DNA of 64,000 nt, from NCBI RefSeq assembly GCF_018294505.1, contig NC_057813.1, forward strand, positions 313,734,900-313,798,899. The letters run 5' to 3'. This DNA is from Triticum aestivum (lineage: Eukaryota; Streptophyta; Magnoliopsida; Poales; Poaceae). Shown one piece after another: positions 45,984 to 55,924 of this stretch. The first letter of the stretch is position 1, and each line of letters opens with the position of its first letter. The translations under genes were made by a program, and so were the position numbers. A model generated the notes under the pieces. It was not told the DNA's origin, made no database searches, and saw only the letters and a program-made list of their open reading frames with translations.

Positions 45984-47395
45984 GTGAGTGTCTGGTCTTC
46001 TTATTTTGCCACCGCACATCTTCTTGTTCATCCCGACACGACGCGGGAGATTCTCTTGAACGCAATCCGGCACATTACGCCCCGGCTCCGATGCAGGTGG
46101 CGCCGGTGGCACCAGAGGAGCCCGCGGCCCGAGACGGCGAGGAGGTGGCCGAGTCCGACGCCGGCGCCGGGTGCCGAGCCAGTAAGTCTTGCATGTTTCC
46201 TTCTTTATTTTGTCTTGAATTGTTGATCATGTCGCGGTGAAGGCGATGCTGACGCCGGTTGTTGGTGTAGCGGCATTGGGCAGGGGAGGTGGCGACGCGG
46301 CCGGAGTCGGGTCCTCGCATGGGGGGCGCCGAGCCGCCCACTTGGAAAGGACAACATCGCGCCGCGACCCCGTGGATCAAAGCGTGCGGCGGACCCGGCC
46401 GAGCCTGGGAGGCCGGCCAAGAAGAAGTGCGGGAGGCCGACCCCGGTCCCAGTCTTGACTCACGCCTGGATTTCTTGAGCCAGTCTTGTCTCTTTTTGCT
46501 TATTCTGCCTTCTTCTTCAGGTCGCCCATCGCGCTGGCGAGGGTGGCGGTGGAGGCTGCGGCCGCCGAAGGGGCCGCGTTCTGCAGGAGCTGGTCCAACC
46601 TTGCCGGCCTAGCCGGGGAGGAGGGATGGGGCGACTCGAACCTCGGCCTGGACCAGGACGATGCTGAGGCCTTAGCCTGGCGGGACAGGAATCGGGCCAA
46701 GGCGGAGCTGGAGGCGGCATCAGTCCAGGCTTGGACCGACGCGGCGGCGGCATGGGCGCGATCCGGCGTGGAGCCGGCCTGGCGCGAGATGCCGGAGGGC
46801 ATGGTGGTGGCGGCGACGGTTTTTGAGCCATCGTCGATGAGGGAGCGCGGCCGTGGGGGCCGGGCTGAGGTGGTGATCCTCGACCAGCAGGTCGTGGAGG
46901 TGGGGGGCGATACTGCACCGCGAGCCAACGTGGTCGAGCGCGTGGGGGCTGATGGTGGTGGAGGCGGCGGCGTCCTGGAGGAGACGCCGCAGGCGGCGGT
47001 GCCGGAGGCGCCGTCGGCTATGGAGGAGGCACCGCGGGCGGCGGTGCCTGAGGTGGCGACGTAGGGCGTTCCGGCGTTCGGGTCGCCGTCGATGCCGGGA
47101 GGGGCGTCGGAGGAGATGCTGGCCGCGTTGCAAGCGGCCAGTGGGGGGCACGCCTTGGTGCCCCGGTAGGGCGTGCGCCGAGCTGCCATGCCGCAGCCCG
47201 CGCGGAGCGGGGGCGCGGCCGTCTTCGGGCCTCAGACCCAGGAGGAGGCGGCGCTGGATGCCGTCAGCCGCCGCCTGCGAGGCCGGACGGAGCGGCTTGA
47301 GGCCTTCGCCCTGGTCGAAACGGAGCGGACGTGCGACCTGGAGCACGTCGTCCTGGTAAGTCCTTCTTCTTTGGTTTCCTTGTAATTTCTTCATT

Positions 47396-47474
47396 GTGGG
47401 GGCGTGCCAGCGCACCCACTAGGTGTAGCCCCCGAGGTTCGGGCCAACTACGTAGTAGTTGGGTCGAATCTTTA
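47396..47474 (+). repeat. Intron cassette copy 1 with two hairpins
   Basis: Inside the intron after exon 4. It contains an imperfect hairpin (GTGGGGGCG / CGCACCCAC) and a perfect one, CCAACTAC and GTAGTTGG around GTA (47444-47462). It is about 80% identical to 47640-47717. Confidence 0.85.
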
Positions 47475-47639
47475 GATCGCCGGGCCTTCTTCTGACTTTT
47501 GTCTTCTTTCAGCATCTTGACACCTTCCGGGTTGCCGCCTTCAACCGCCTCCTGGGCAAGCATCAGGAGCTCAAGGAGCAACTTGCTGCTAAGGAGGAGG
47601 AACTTCACGTCGCCGCAGGTACGTTCGTGCTCTTTTCTA

Positions 47640-47717
47640 GTGGGGGCGCGCTAGCGCACCCACTGGGTGTACCCCCGAGATTCTGGCCAACTGTGTAACA
47701 GTTGGGCCAAATCTTAA
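47640..47717 (+). repeat. Intron cassette copy 2 with two hairpins
   Basis: Inside the next intron. Same layout as copy 1. The second hairpin here is CCAACTGT and ACAGTTGG around GTA, so two base pairs differ from copy 1 and both are compensated. Confidence 0.85.
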
Positions 47718-47759
47718 GTCTTGTCCTTTTTTCTTCTGCTGAATTCTTCTTTTTTGCAG

Positions 47760-48254
47760 CAGAGGTGCTAACTTGGTGGACCCAGCTGCTCCGAGCTGGT
47801 CACCATCATGACCGGCTTGTTGCCAACACCGGTCGTCTTGGCGTCGAGGCGGCGCAGGCGAGGGCGGAGGCGGCCGCGGCCCGGCGGTCTCTTGACGAGG
47901 CCAACCGGCTGCATGAGCAGCTGGCGGGTCACAAGAGCCGCCTCGAGGCCGAGGTGGAGCTTCTGAAGGCGGAGGCCGCCAAGGTGATGGAGACGCAGCG
48001 GGCCCTGGCCGAGGTGGACCAGCAGCGCGGCCAGCTGGCCAATGACAAGGGCCGGCTCCAGGCCGAGGTGGGTCGCCTGTGGGAGCGGGCCGCCGTGGCC
48101 GAGGAGGCTTGTCAGGACGAGACTCGCCGCCGGGAGGCGGCTGAGAAGGCGGCCGAAGACAAGGACGTCGAGCTAAAGGAGGCCCTTGCTAAGGCGGCCG
48201 ATCTGGAGAAGGCACTCGGGGAGCGCGACCACGTCTTGGAGCGAGAGCGGCGTG
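47760..48254 (+). CDS. GYD antisense gene exon 6: long coiled coil
   Basis: 165 codons with no stop, rich in Ala, Glu, Arg and Leu in heptad-like order (LHEQLAGHKSRLEAEVELLK, AEVDQQRGQLANDKGRLQAE). The GYA gene has a shorter coiled coil at the matching place (36540-36400). This suggests self-association of the product. The donor GTACGT at 48255 joins in frame to AFPETQRLAEEAV in the next exon. Confidence 0.75.
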
Positions 48255-48385
48255 GTACGTTGCTCGAGGCACAGCACCTAGAAGAGTCGTTCTCCAATAA
48301 GTGCCGCTTCTTGTAATTTGCCGGGTTGGGACCCGACTTTTCTTCCTTGTAGTTCTTCTAATCTTGCTTCTTCGTTTTGCGGCAG

Positions 48386-49077
48386 GGGCCTTCCCGGAGA
48401 CGCAGCGGCTGGCGGAGGAAGCCGTCCGCTACCGACGCGACCCGACCGGCGTTGTCGGGTCTGGGACGGATCCGCGGGTGGCCTGGACCTTCCCGGAGAT
48501 CATTGCCGCTGTAGAGGCCCGCCTGCGGGTCCTGGGGACGCAGATGGAGCAGCTGTCCCAGGCTGGCACCGCGATGACGGCGGCCCTATGGCCGGACTCC
48601 GTCCATCCGCGCAGCTTCTCGCGCCTGGCGCGCTGGTTGGAGATGGGCCCGGACCGTCTTGGCGAGTGGCGTGTTTCCGCCGCCCGTGCCGGTGCCGAGA
48701 TGGCGCTTCGGTTCGCACTGTCTTGGAATCCGGATCTTCAGCAGGACGCGCTGATGGGCCAGCGCGCTGGTTCGGAGCAGTTGCTACAGGAGCAAGCCGG
48801 CCGGATCGCCTCCCGGGCCAGCTACATTGTCGAGTTGGCCTTCCACGATGAGTTCCATCCGGAGCGGATGGAAGACGGCAGGGCCATGGATGGCGATGAC
48901 TATGGCTTGCTTCTCCATGACCCGGAGGGGAGCTCGGAGGAGACGGGCGTCTACGGCGACGCGGATACTGAGGAGGACACCGGTGTCACGCCGGACCGGA
49001 GGCCGTCAGAGGAGGGCCGTCGACATCGCGACGCGGCGCTCGTGATGCCTGAGATGCTTTATGCAGAATCTGGATAA
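48386..49077 (+). CDS. GYD antisense gene last exon: C-terminal domain
   Basis: About 230 codons to TAA 49075-49077. It contains LWPDSVHPRSFSRLARWL and a Gly-Ala helix segment. The same spacing of LWP, P-x-S-x-S and a later GA-x-x-A occurs in the GYA copy (LWPGEPLPASYSGLIKRM). It ends in an acidic tail. Confidence 0.75.
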
Positions 49078-49860
49078 GTAGCAGGTCCACCCACCCACTG
49101 GGGGTTGTTTTAGGGTGTAATGAACTCGGGCCGTGGGCCTTTGTTTCAAATATTTGTGTGTGAATGTCGTGAGTGCTTTTTTGCTCTTTGCCTTCCGCTT
49201 TTTCGACCCAATTTCATATGTTTTTCCTCTCTAAAACCTCCCCCTCCCCCCGCGAGTCAGACGGCCGAGGCTCCGGTCCATGACAAGGGGTTTGATTCTG
49301 CGAGAGGTGCACGCAGGACTTGGGTCCTTAGAAGCGTTGAGAGAGAGCGAAACACCCACTGGGCCGGCTGGCGGCAATCCGGCTTGGCCGGTTGGCGAGC
49401 ATCCGGTCGTGCGGCTACTTGTTTGATGAGTGACGGGCCGGGTTGGTCGACCCGATGACCTTTGACTTAGTGTATGAATCGTAAAGGAGCTTTGGCCCAT
49501 TGTGCTTGCCCGCCGACAGCCAAAGCTGGATCTGCGGTTTTAGGGCGAAGTGGGGGACCGCGGTGTCCCAACATTTTCAGGAATCACCAAGTAAGGCGGC
49601 GGGGTGGCGACCAAGCCGGCCTACCCCCGAGCCCCCGTGTCGAGCTTAGTCGAGCCGGTGGCCGGGTTCAGTGGTAAAGTGATGCAGATAAATATGGACA
49701 CAATAAATTGGTCGACAAAAGGTAGCCCCTGAGTTTCGTTCGGGGACCTCGTAGTTTCATGTGTTTACAAAAGGTGACGATACATACACTCGTGCGGCGG
49801 GATGATGGTGGTCGGGTCGAGCTGAGAAGCCCCTGGGCCGGGTTCAGCGGTCCTCGAGCC
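49078..49860. other. GYD gap between the two convergent genes, integrase missing
   Basis: About 780 bases where the + strand gene ends and minus-strand pol ends. No integrase zinc-binding (HHCC) or DDE motif is visible. A stretch near 49723-49750 (TAGCCCCTGAGTTTCG) resembles the intron cassette. Confidence 0.6.
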
Positions 49861-52544
49861 GACTTGGGGTGCGGCCGGGTCGTCTGGAACATGAATGGAC
49901 TCGGAGTCCGGTGATGGCTTGACGGACGGCTTGCGCAGGTGCTCGAGGGAGACGCCGGACAAGATGGCTTGTCGTGACGAGGCGATCTTGGCGAGCATGT
50001 TGGCAGCTTCGTTCTCCGCGTGCGGGACGTGGAGGAACTCGCAACCCTCAAAGGATCCGGACAGCTTCTAGACGAGGAAGCGGCAGCTTGCCATGTTGGA
50101 GTCGCGGGCGTCCCATTCGGTGGAACACTGCTGCACCACTAGGTCCGAGTCGCCGTAGCACCGGATGCGCCGGATGCCGAGTTCCTTGGCAAGCCGGAGG
50201 CCGTGCACAAGGGCTTCATACTCAGAGACGTTGTTGGAGGCGGCGAAGTGGATCTGGAGCGCGTAGCGGAGCCGGTCACCCTTCGGGGATGACAATATGA
50301 TGCCGGCCCCTAAGCCGAGTCGCATCTTGGACCCATTGAAGTGCATGCGCCAATGCGTCGAGTTACGAGGCAGTGGCAAGTACTGGGTCTCGGTCCAGTC
50401 GACGAGGAAATCGGCTAGGGCCTAAGACTTGATCGTGGTGCGGGGCTCGTAGAGGATGGTGTGTCCGGCTAGCCGGATCGCCCACTTGGCGACCCGGCCG
50501 GAGGCGTCCCGGCACCCGATGATTTCCCCGATAGGCGTCGTGCTAAAGACGGTGACGACGTGCTCTTGGAAGTACTGCTTCAGCTTCTTGGCGCTGAGGT
50601 ACACGCCGTAACACATCTTCTGGTAATGCGGGTAGTTCTGCCTGGAAATGGAGAGCACCTCGCTCAGGTAGTAGACTGGTTGCTGGACGGCTTGGATCTT
50701 TCTCTTCTCTGGTCGCTCGACCACCAGCACCGTGCTGACCGCCCGCGAGGTCGCGGCTATGTAGAGCAACAACGGCTCCTTGTCGGTTGGCGCGGCCAGG
50801 ACTGGTGTGGTGGAGAGCATGCGCTTAAGGTCTTGGAAGGCCTCGTCTGCCTTGCCGTTCCACTCGAATGAGCTTGTCTTCTCCATTAGCTGGTACAGGG
50901 GGAGCGCCCTCTCGCCCAACCGGCTTAGGAACTGGCCGACCGAGGCCAAACACCCTGTGAACTTCTGGACATCGTGCAGCCGAGTCGGCTTGCGCATGCG
51001 CTCGATGGCCTTGATCTTCTTCGGGTTCACCTCAATGCCGCGTTCCGAGACGAGGAAGCCGAGTAGCTTTCCGGACGGGACGCCAAAAACACACTTTTCC
51101 GGGTTGAGCTTGACCTAGTATTCGTGGAGGTTGGCGAATCTTTCCTTCAAATCATCGAGGAGTGTGAGGTGCTGCTTGGTCTTCACCACAATGTCATCCA
51201 CGTACACGTGGATGTTGCGGCCGAGTTGCGGCAACATGCATTTCTGCATGCAGTGTTGGAAGGTGGCACCGACGTTCTTCAATCTGAATGACATGGTGAT
51301 GTAGCAGTACACCCCAAAGGGCGTGATGAAGGACGTCTTCAGCACATCGGCCGGGTCCAGCATGATCTGGTGGTAGCCGGAGTAAGCGTCCAGGAAGGAC
51401 AGGAGCTCGCACCCGGCAGTCGAGTCGATGACTTGGTCGATCCACGGGAGAGCGAACGAAATCTTGGGACAAGCCTTGTTGAGGCTGGTGTAGTCGATAC
51501 ACAAGCGCCAGGTCTTGTTCTTCTTCAGGACGAGGACTGGATTGGCCAACCACTCGGGGTGAAATACTTCCATTATGAAGCCGTCCGCCAAAAGCTTAGC
51601 GACCTCTTCACCAATGGTTCTTCTCTTCTCTTCAGAAAATCATCGGAGGGGTTGACGGACAGGCTTGGCGTCCTTGCGGACGTGAAGTTTGTGATCGGCG
51701 TACTTCCTCGGGATACCCGACATGTCCTTGGGAGTCCATGCAAAGATATCCCGATTCTCACGGAGAAAGTCGACGAGCTCGCCTTCCTATTTGCTGTCGA
51801 GGCGGGCGCCTACGACAACGTACTTGCTGCAGCTTGGGTCTTCAGGGTTGAGCTTCACTTTCTTGGTCTCCTTGGAGGGTTTGAAGGCAGCCTCGTTGGC
51901 CGGGTCCGAGGTCGGGATCGACGCATCGGAGGCCTCGCCTGCCAGGGCGACGATCCGGTCAAGTTGGCGCCGCTCCGCAGCAATGACCAGCAACTCGGCC
52001 AGCTTGGCACCATCTTGGGCGCACTCCAGAGACTTGCGGTAGTCGCCGGTGATGGTAATGAGGCCCTTGGACCCGGCATCTTCATCTTCAGGTACGCATA
52101 GTGGGGAACCGCCATGAACTTGGCGAGCGCAGGCCGGCCTAGCAAGGCATGATATGCGCTGGATAGGTCCACCACCTCGAACCAGATCGGTTCATGCCGG
52201 AAGTGGCTGCTCTCGCCGAACAGGACATCGAGCCGGACCCGGCCAATGGGCGAGCAGGAAAGGCCGGGCACGATGCCGTGGAAGACTGTCCGGGTTGGCT
52301 CTAGGTCCTTGGCCTTGAGGTCGAGCTTGGTAATCGTGTCGTGGTACAGGATGTTGATGCTGGTGCCGCCGTCGATGAGGACTCGAGAGAACTTGCATGT
52401 GCGCCACGTGACGATGGTGGGGTTGAGGACGAGGGCATATCCACCCGGGCTCGGCATGACCGCCGGATGATCCTCACGGGTCCAGGTGATCGGGCGATCC
52501 GACCAGTGCATAAAATCCGGCTTGGCCGGGACGACGGTGTTCAC
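49860..52544 (-). pseudogene. GYD pol: protease, RT, RNase H and second RNase H
   Basis: Minus strand. Protease near 52370 with LIDGGTSINILYHDT. RT at 51591-51115 and onward with AYSGYHQI, ITPFGVYCYITM and an intact YVDD at 51193-51204. The RT connection and first RNase H follow (EPLLLYIAATSRAVSTVLVV, 51030-50422). The second RNase H is at 50379-49900, where the motif normally DGS reads NGS (HFNGSKMRLGLGAG), losing a catalytic Asp. Stops lie near 51115, 50422 and 50068, plus frame changes near 52080 and 51640. Integrase is absent, so the element could not integrate by itself even before decay. Confidence 0.88.
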
Positions 52545-54662
52545 CTCCTACCGAAGAAGGCGCTCGCTGCGTTTGCCGTCGCCGAGGCTGGTGAAGACGA
52601 TGTAGGCCACGTTCTGGTCTAGGTAGGCGTCGTTCCGCATCACGCCGCCGGCGGGAGGCGGCGGTGGAGGCGGAGGCGGCTGCCCTGCGCCTGGAGCTGG
52701 AGCCGGAGCCGGAGGAGGCGGAACGTCTCCCCTCATGATGCATTTGGTGATGGCGCACTGTCGAAGCGTGTGCGTGGAGGGTCTTGCACCGCTGTGGTGC
52801 TTGCATGGGGCGTCGAGCATCTCTTCGAAACTCATGGCGGGTTGCCATGCCATCTTGCCGGTCTGCCGGCGCTTTGCTGCCGGGTCCGCCACGGGCTCGA
52901 CAGCCGCGACGAGCCGGTTGTCGTGACGCTACGCCGTCTGGTCGGCCTTGCGCTTGTTGTTCTGGTGATGCTGCTACCGGCTGCTTTCGTCGGCCGACTT
53001 CGGAGGTGGAACCGGCTTTGCTTTGCCGGCTTCGTCCAGCGCCACCTGGATCTTCATGGCAGAGTCGGCGTTGGCATACTTGTCCGCCGTCACCATGAGC
53101 ACGGCCATGGTGGCCGGCTCGGAGCGTAAGAGCTTGTGCTTGAGGAGGGTGCCGTCTCGGCACCCGCTGACGAAGTATTGTATCGCCTAGACTTCATGGA
53201 CGCCCTCGCAGCTGTTTCGGAGCTCGGTCCAGCGTGCGAGGTACTCGCGACCCGTCTCTGTCGGCCCCTGGACGCACATGGTGAGCTGGCTAGGGCGACC
53301 GGGTCGCTTGTAGGTCCACGTGAAGTTGCGGACAAAGGCCTCCTCGAAGTCGACCCACGCGTTGATGCCGCCCATCGGCAGACTGTTCAACCATGTGCGG
53401 GCCGACCCCTGGAGCATGAGCGGTGCGTAGTGCACGGCTAGACGACGATTGGCACCGGTGATGCCAATGGACATGGTGTAGTCGGTGAGCCAGTCTTCTG
53501 GCTTCACAGTCCCATTGTACTTGGGGGTGTCGCGGGGGAGCACGAACCCTCTCAAAAAGGGCTCCTCCCGGATGCGTGGGCCGAAGCACGCCGGCCCGAT
53601 AGCGCTGCTCTCCTCCACCTCCAGGGAGCGAGCAAGTTAATCGAGGCGGTGGCGCGCGTCGGCATCGTCGATGGCGCGCGGGCCGAGTCGACTGGCGGCC
53701 AGGCCCCGAGGGGCCGTGTCGGTTGGAGCCGGACGCCGGCAAGGCTGGCCGGGTCCGCGCTGGGTCTCTGGGGCGGGCTCGTTGCCCAGAGCGTCGGCGG
53801 CGGTGGCGGCCGGGTTGCGTCGAGTCCGGGCTTGGCCGGAGTGCCCCTCGCCGGGTGGCGTGGAAGCCGTGTGCAGAAGTTCGCCGGGTCCGCCAAGACG
53901 GGCGGAGCCGGATCCCGCCGGCTTGGCGAGCTGGTTGAGGCGATCCTGCTGGGTGTTGGCGGCGTGGAGGAGCTCACGCATCCGCCCGATACGCTCCTTG
54001 AGCTCCTCGCCCGCGAGTTGGTCGATGCCAACCGCGGCTGCCTCCGCAGCGCGCATGTTCTTCACTAGGGTTTTGTAGACGGTCCGGACGGCACCGAAGG
54101 CTCGGCCGATCGCTCCTTCCCGGGCGCGCGTGTCGGTGACCCGGCTTGGCTCGGCCGTGGCAGGCGTAACTCCATGAGCGGCGTCGTGCTCCATCTGAGC
54201 GGCCTCCAGGCGGCGCCTGGCGGCGGCCAGCATCTCGGATAGGTCCAGCATCTGCTGGCGCCTATCCTCGAGCTGGGTTCGGGCTTCGGCGATGTTGGTG
54301 GCATCGACGTCGATGCCAATGGGGATGCGGAGGCTCTGCATCGTAGCGCGCAGCGGGTCAGATGGCTCGGTCTGTTTCACGGTGGCCCTGGCCTCCGCGG
54401 CCTTCCTCATCTTGCTCGACGAGGAAGAGGCGCCATCGCCCGTGGCGTAAACCTCCACATGGACGTCCATCCCCTCGACGGAAATTCCACCGCCGAGGGA
54501 AAGGGGAGAGTCGGAGTAGCTGAGCACCTCGCTGGGGTACTCGCTGGACGCGATCGCATCGGTGATGTGGAGCACGGCGAAGGAGGCGGCGAGCGTGCCG
54601 CCGACGTCGTCCGCCAGTGTGATGGACTCGTCGGTGTAGGAGAAGGGGCCCGTCTGAAGCAT
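52545..54662 (-). pseudogene. GYD gag with atypical zinc finger
   Basis: Starts at 54662 (MLQTGPFSYTDESITLADDV), 44 bases inside the LTR. The N-terminal region is coiled-coil and Ala/Arg-rich (LSEMLAAARRRLEAAQMEHD). After a TAA at 53637-53639 the same frame holds the Retrotrans_gag capsid domain (NGTVKPEDWLTDYTMSIGIT, ARTWLNSLPMGGINAW) to a TAG at 53187-53189. A CX2HX7HX4C finger follows at 52755-52805 and then a long Pro run. More frame changes lie in 53190-52900. Confidence 0.87.
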
Positions 54663-54686
54663 GCTCCCGGCTAGCTCCCCGAACTG

Positions 54687-54704
54687 CCCCACAGTGGGCA
54701 CCAA
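54687..54704 (-). other. GYD primer binding site region
   Basis: Minus strand TTGGTGCCCACTGTGGGG, one base from the 5' LTR end. It is similar in kind to the GYC site TGGCGCCCACCGTGGGG. tRNA not assigned. Confidence 0.65.
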
Positions 54705-54705
54705 C

Positions 54706-55731
54706 TGTCGTGGTGTGCGCACGACAAATGCCAAGGGATGGCTAAAGAGAGGTGGAGGCTCGAGGGCGCTGGTGGGCTCCAAAGGCGAGGTAGGCATGTG
54801 CGGGCGCGGGACGCCGGACATACCTAGGTTCGGGGCTCTCCGGAGAGATAACACCCCTAGTCATGCTGAGTTTGGTTGGATGATTGATAGTACAATGTTG
54901 CTCCTAGAGCTATGTGGAGGAGGAAGGAAGCTGGCCAAGGCTTGGGCTGCTCCTTCTCCCTGGTACTGCTGTTGGGTGGCTAGTCCTATGCTTACTCGTG
55001 CTTCTGTTTCTTACTTTTCGTCTTTGTGTGTCGTGCCCCTATGGGCGTGGGTTCCTGGGGGGTTTTATAAATCAACCCACCCAGGGTTACAATGGTAATA
55101 CGCTGATTCGGTGGGTCTGTATTGTCGGTGTCCGGGACACCGAGCTGGGTCCCGCTTGTGGGCTTGTGGTTTGCTGGGTTCCCCTAGGTGCGGGCCCCGC
55201 GTTCTTAGGGGGACTGTACGCCGTCTTGTCGATCATCAGGGCGTGGCCGAGTTGAGTCATGTACAGTGCTCTCCGTCAGGCCGCCGCTTGTTGTCGTCAG
55301 CGGTGAGGGCGGGAGCACTGTTGCCACGCCAGCCTTGGTCAGCGGGTAGGTGAGGGGCACTGTTGCCACGCTCCGGCTGACCATAGGCATGGGTGGAAAC
55401 ACTATTGTCTTGGTCATCGGTAGTTTAGGCCTCGTCCCATCGTACGACCTGGATGGGACAGGGAGACGACCCGTAGGTGGGTTGCCGTGGACGCCACGGG
55501 TGGGGCTGGCTTGTTGTGGAAGCCTTGGTTGCGCCGGGTCGAGTTGTCTTGCACCAGTTGATGTGGCCGGGTTGACATACCTTACCGTGTCGGGGAGTTT
55601 GGCCGGGTCGCAGGTCCTGCCGGGTCGAGCGACCCGGCCAGGCGCGTGCCGGCTTGCGGGGCGATGCGGGCCCCGCTGTTTTTGAAAAGGATCCGGGTTC
55701 CGTTGCCTGCCCGGGGTTCATCCCCCCGACA
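54706..55731 (-). repeat. GYD 5' LTR (right copy)
   Basis: 1,026 bp, same ends as the left copy. The TATA box (TTTATAAA on the + strand near 55064) again lies between arms CCTGGGGGGTT and AACCCACCCAGG. It is followed by the target duplication CGCTC. Confidence 0.93.
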
Positions 55732-55736
55732 CGCTC

Positions 55737-55923
55737 CCTAGTCATCGAAACCCAATCAATTCCATCACAACTAGATGTAGGCTTTTACCTTCATCGAAGG
55801 GGCCGAACTAGTAGAAAACTCTCGTGTCACTTGTCCGGTTTAACCCCTTCAAGCTAATCTCGTTGCGATGGCTCCACGACTAAGTCCTTCCGATAGGAGA
55901 TCTGACGTGTTATTTCCACGACA
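55737..55923 (+). repeat. GYC 5' LTR, second part
   Basis: Remaining 187 bp of the LTR after GYD, ending CCACGACA. The whole LTR is about 525 bp. Confidence 0.85.
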
Positions 55924-55924
55924 A

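Larger units (their letters stand above)
45111..49077 (+). pseudogene. GYD antisense gene, about seven exons, Transposase_28-type N-terminus
   Basis: Opposite to GYD gag-pol with its own TATA box. Proposed exons: 45111-45983, 46097-46181, about 46271-46450, 46521-47355, 47513-47618, 47760-48254, 48386-49077. Donors GTGAGT, GTAAGT, GTAAGT, GTACGT and GTACGT, with acceptors ending CAG or TAG, mark most introns; frames join cleanly at 47355/47513 (phase 0), 47618/47760 and 48254/48386 (phase 1). Defects are a frame problem in exon 3, TAG at 47062-47064 and TAG near 47167 in exon 4. The protein would be about 1,080 residues: N-terminal domain, acidic linker, AT-hook-like GRPAKKKCGRP, Ala/Glu-rich part, coiled coil, C-terminal helical domain. 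Homologous to the GYA antisense gene. Function unknown. Confidence 0.8.
43484..55731 (-). mobile_element. GYD: minus-strand Gypsy element lacking integrase, in the GYC LTR
   Basis: 12,248 bp with LTRs of 1,023 and 1,026 bp and a perfect target duplication CGCTC (43479-43483 and 55732-55736). On its own strand: 5' LTR (54706-55731), PBS, gag, protease, RT, RNase H, second RNase H, then a large gene in the opposite direction (45111-49077), then the 3' LTR (43484-44506). I see no integrase motif. The LTRs differ at roughly 5% of sites by eye. GC content is much higher than in the Copia layers. Confidence 0.93.

Noticed and set aside
45123..46112. 329-codon minus-strand frame
   Set aside because: It is the complement of the well-supported exon 1 and shows only the charged, biased composition of a shadow frame.
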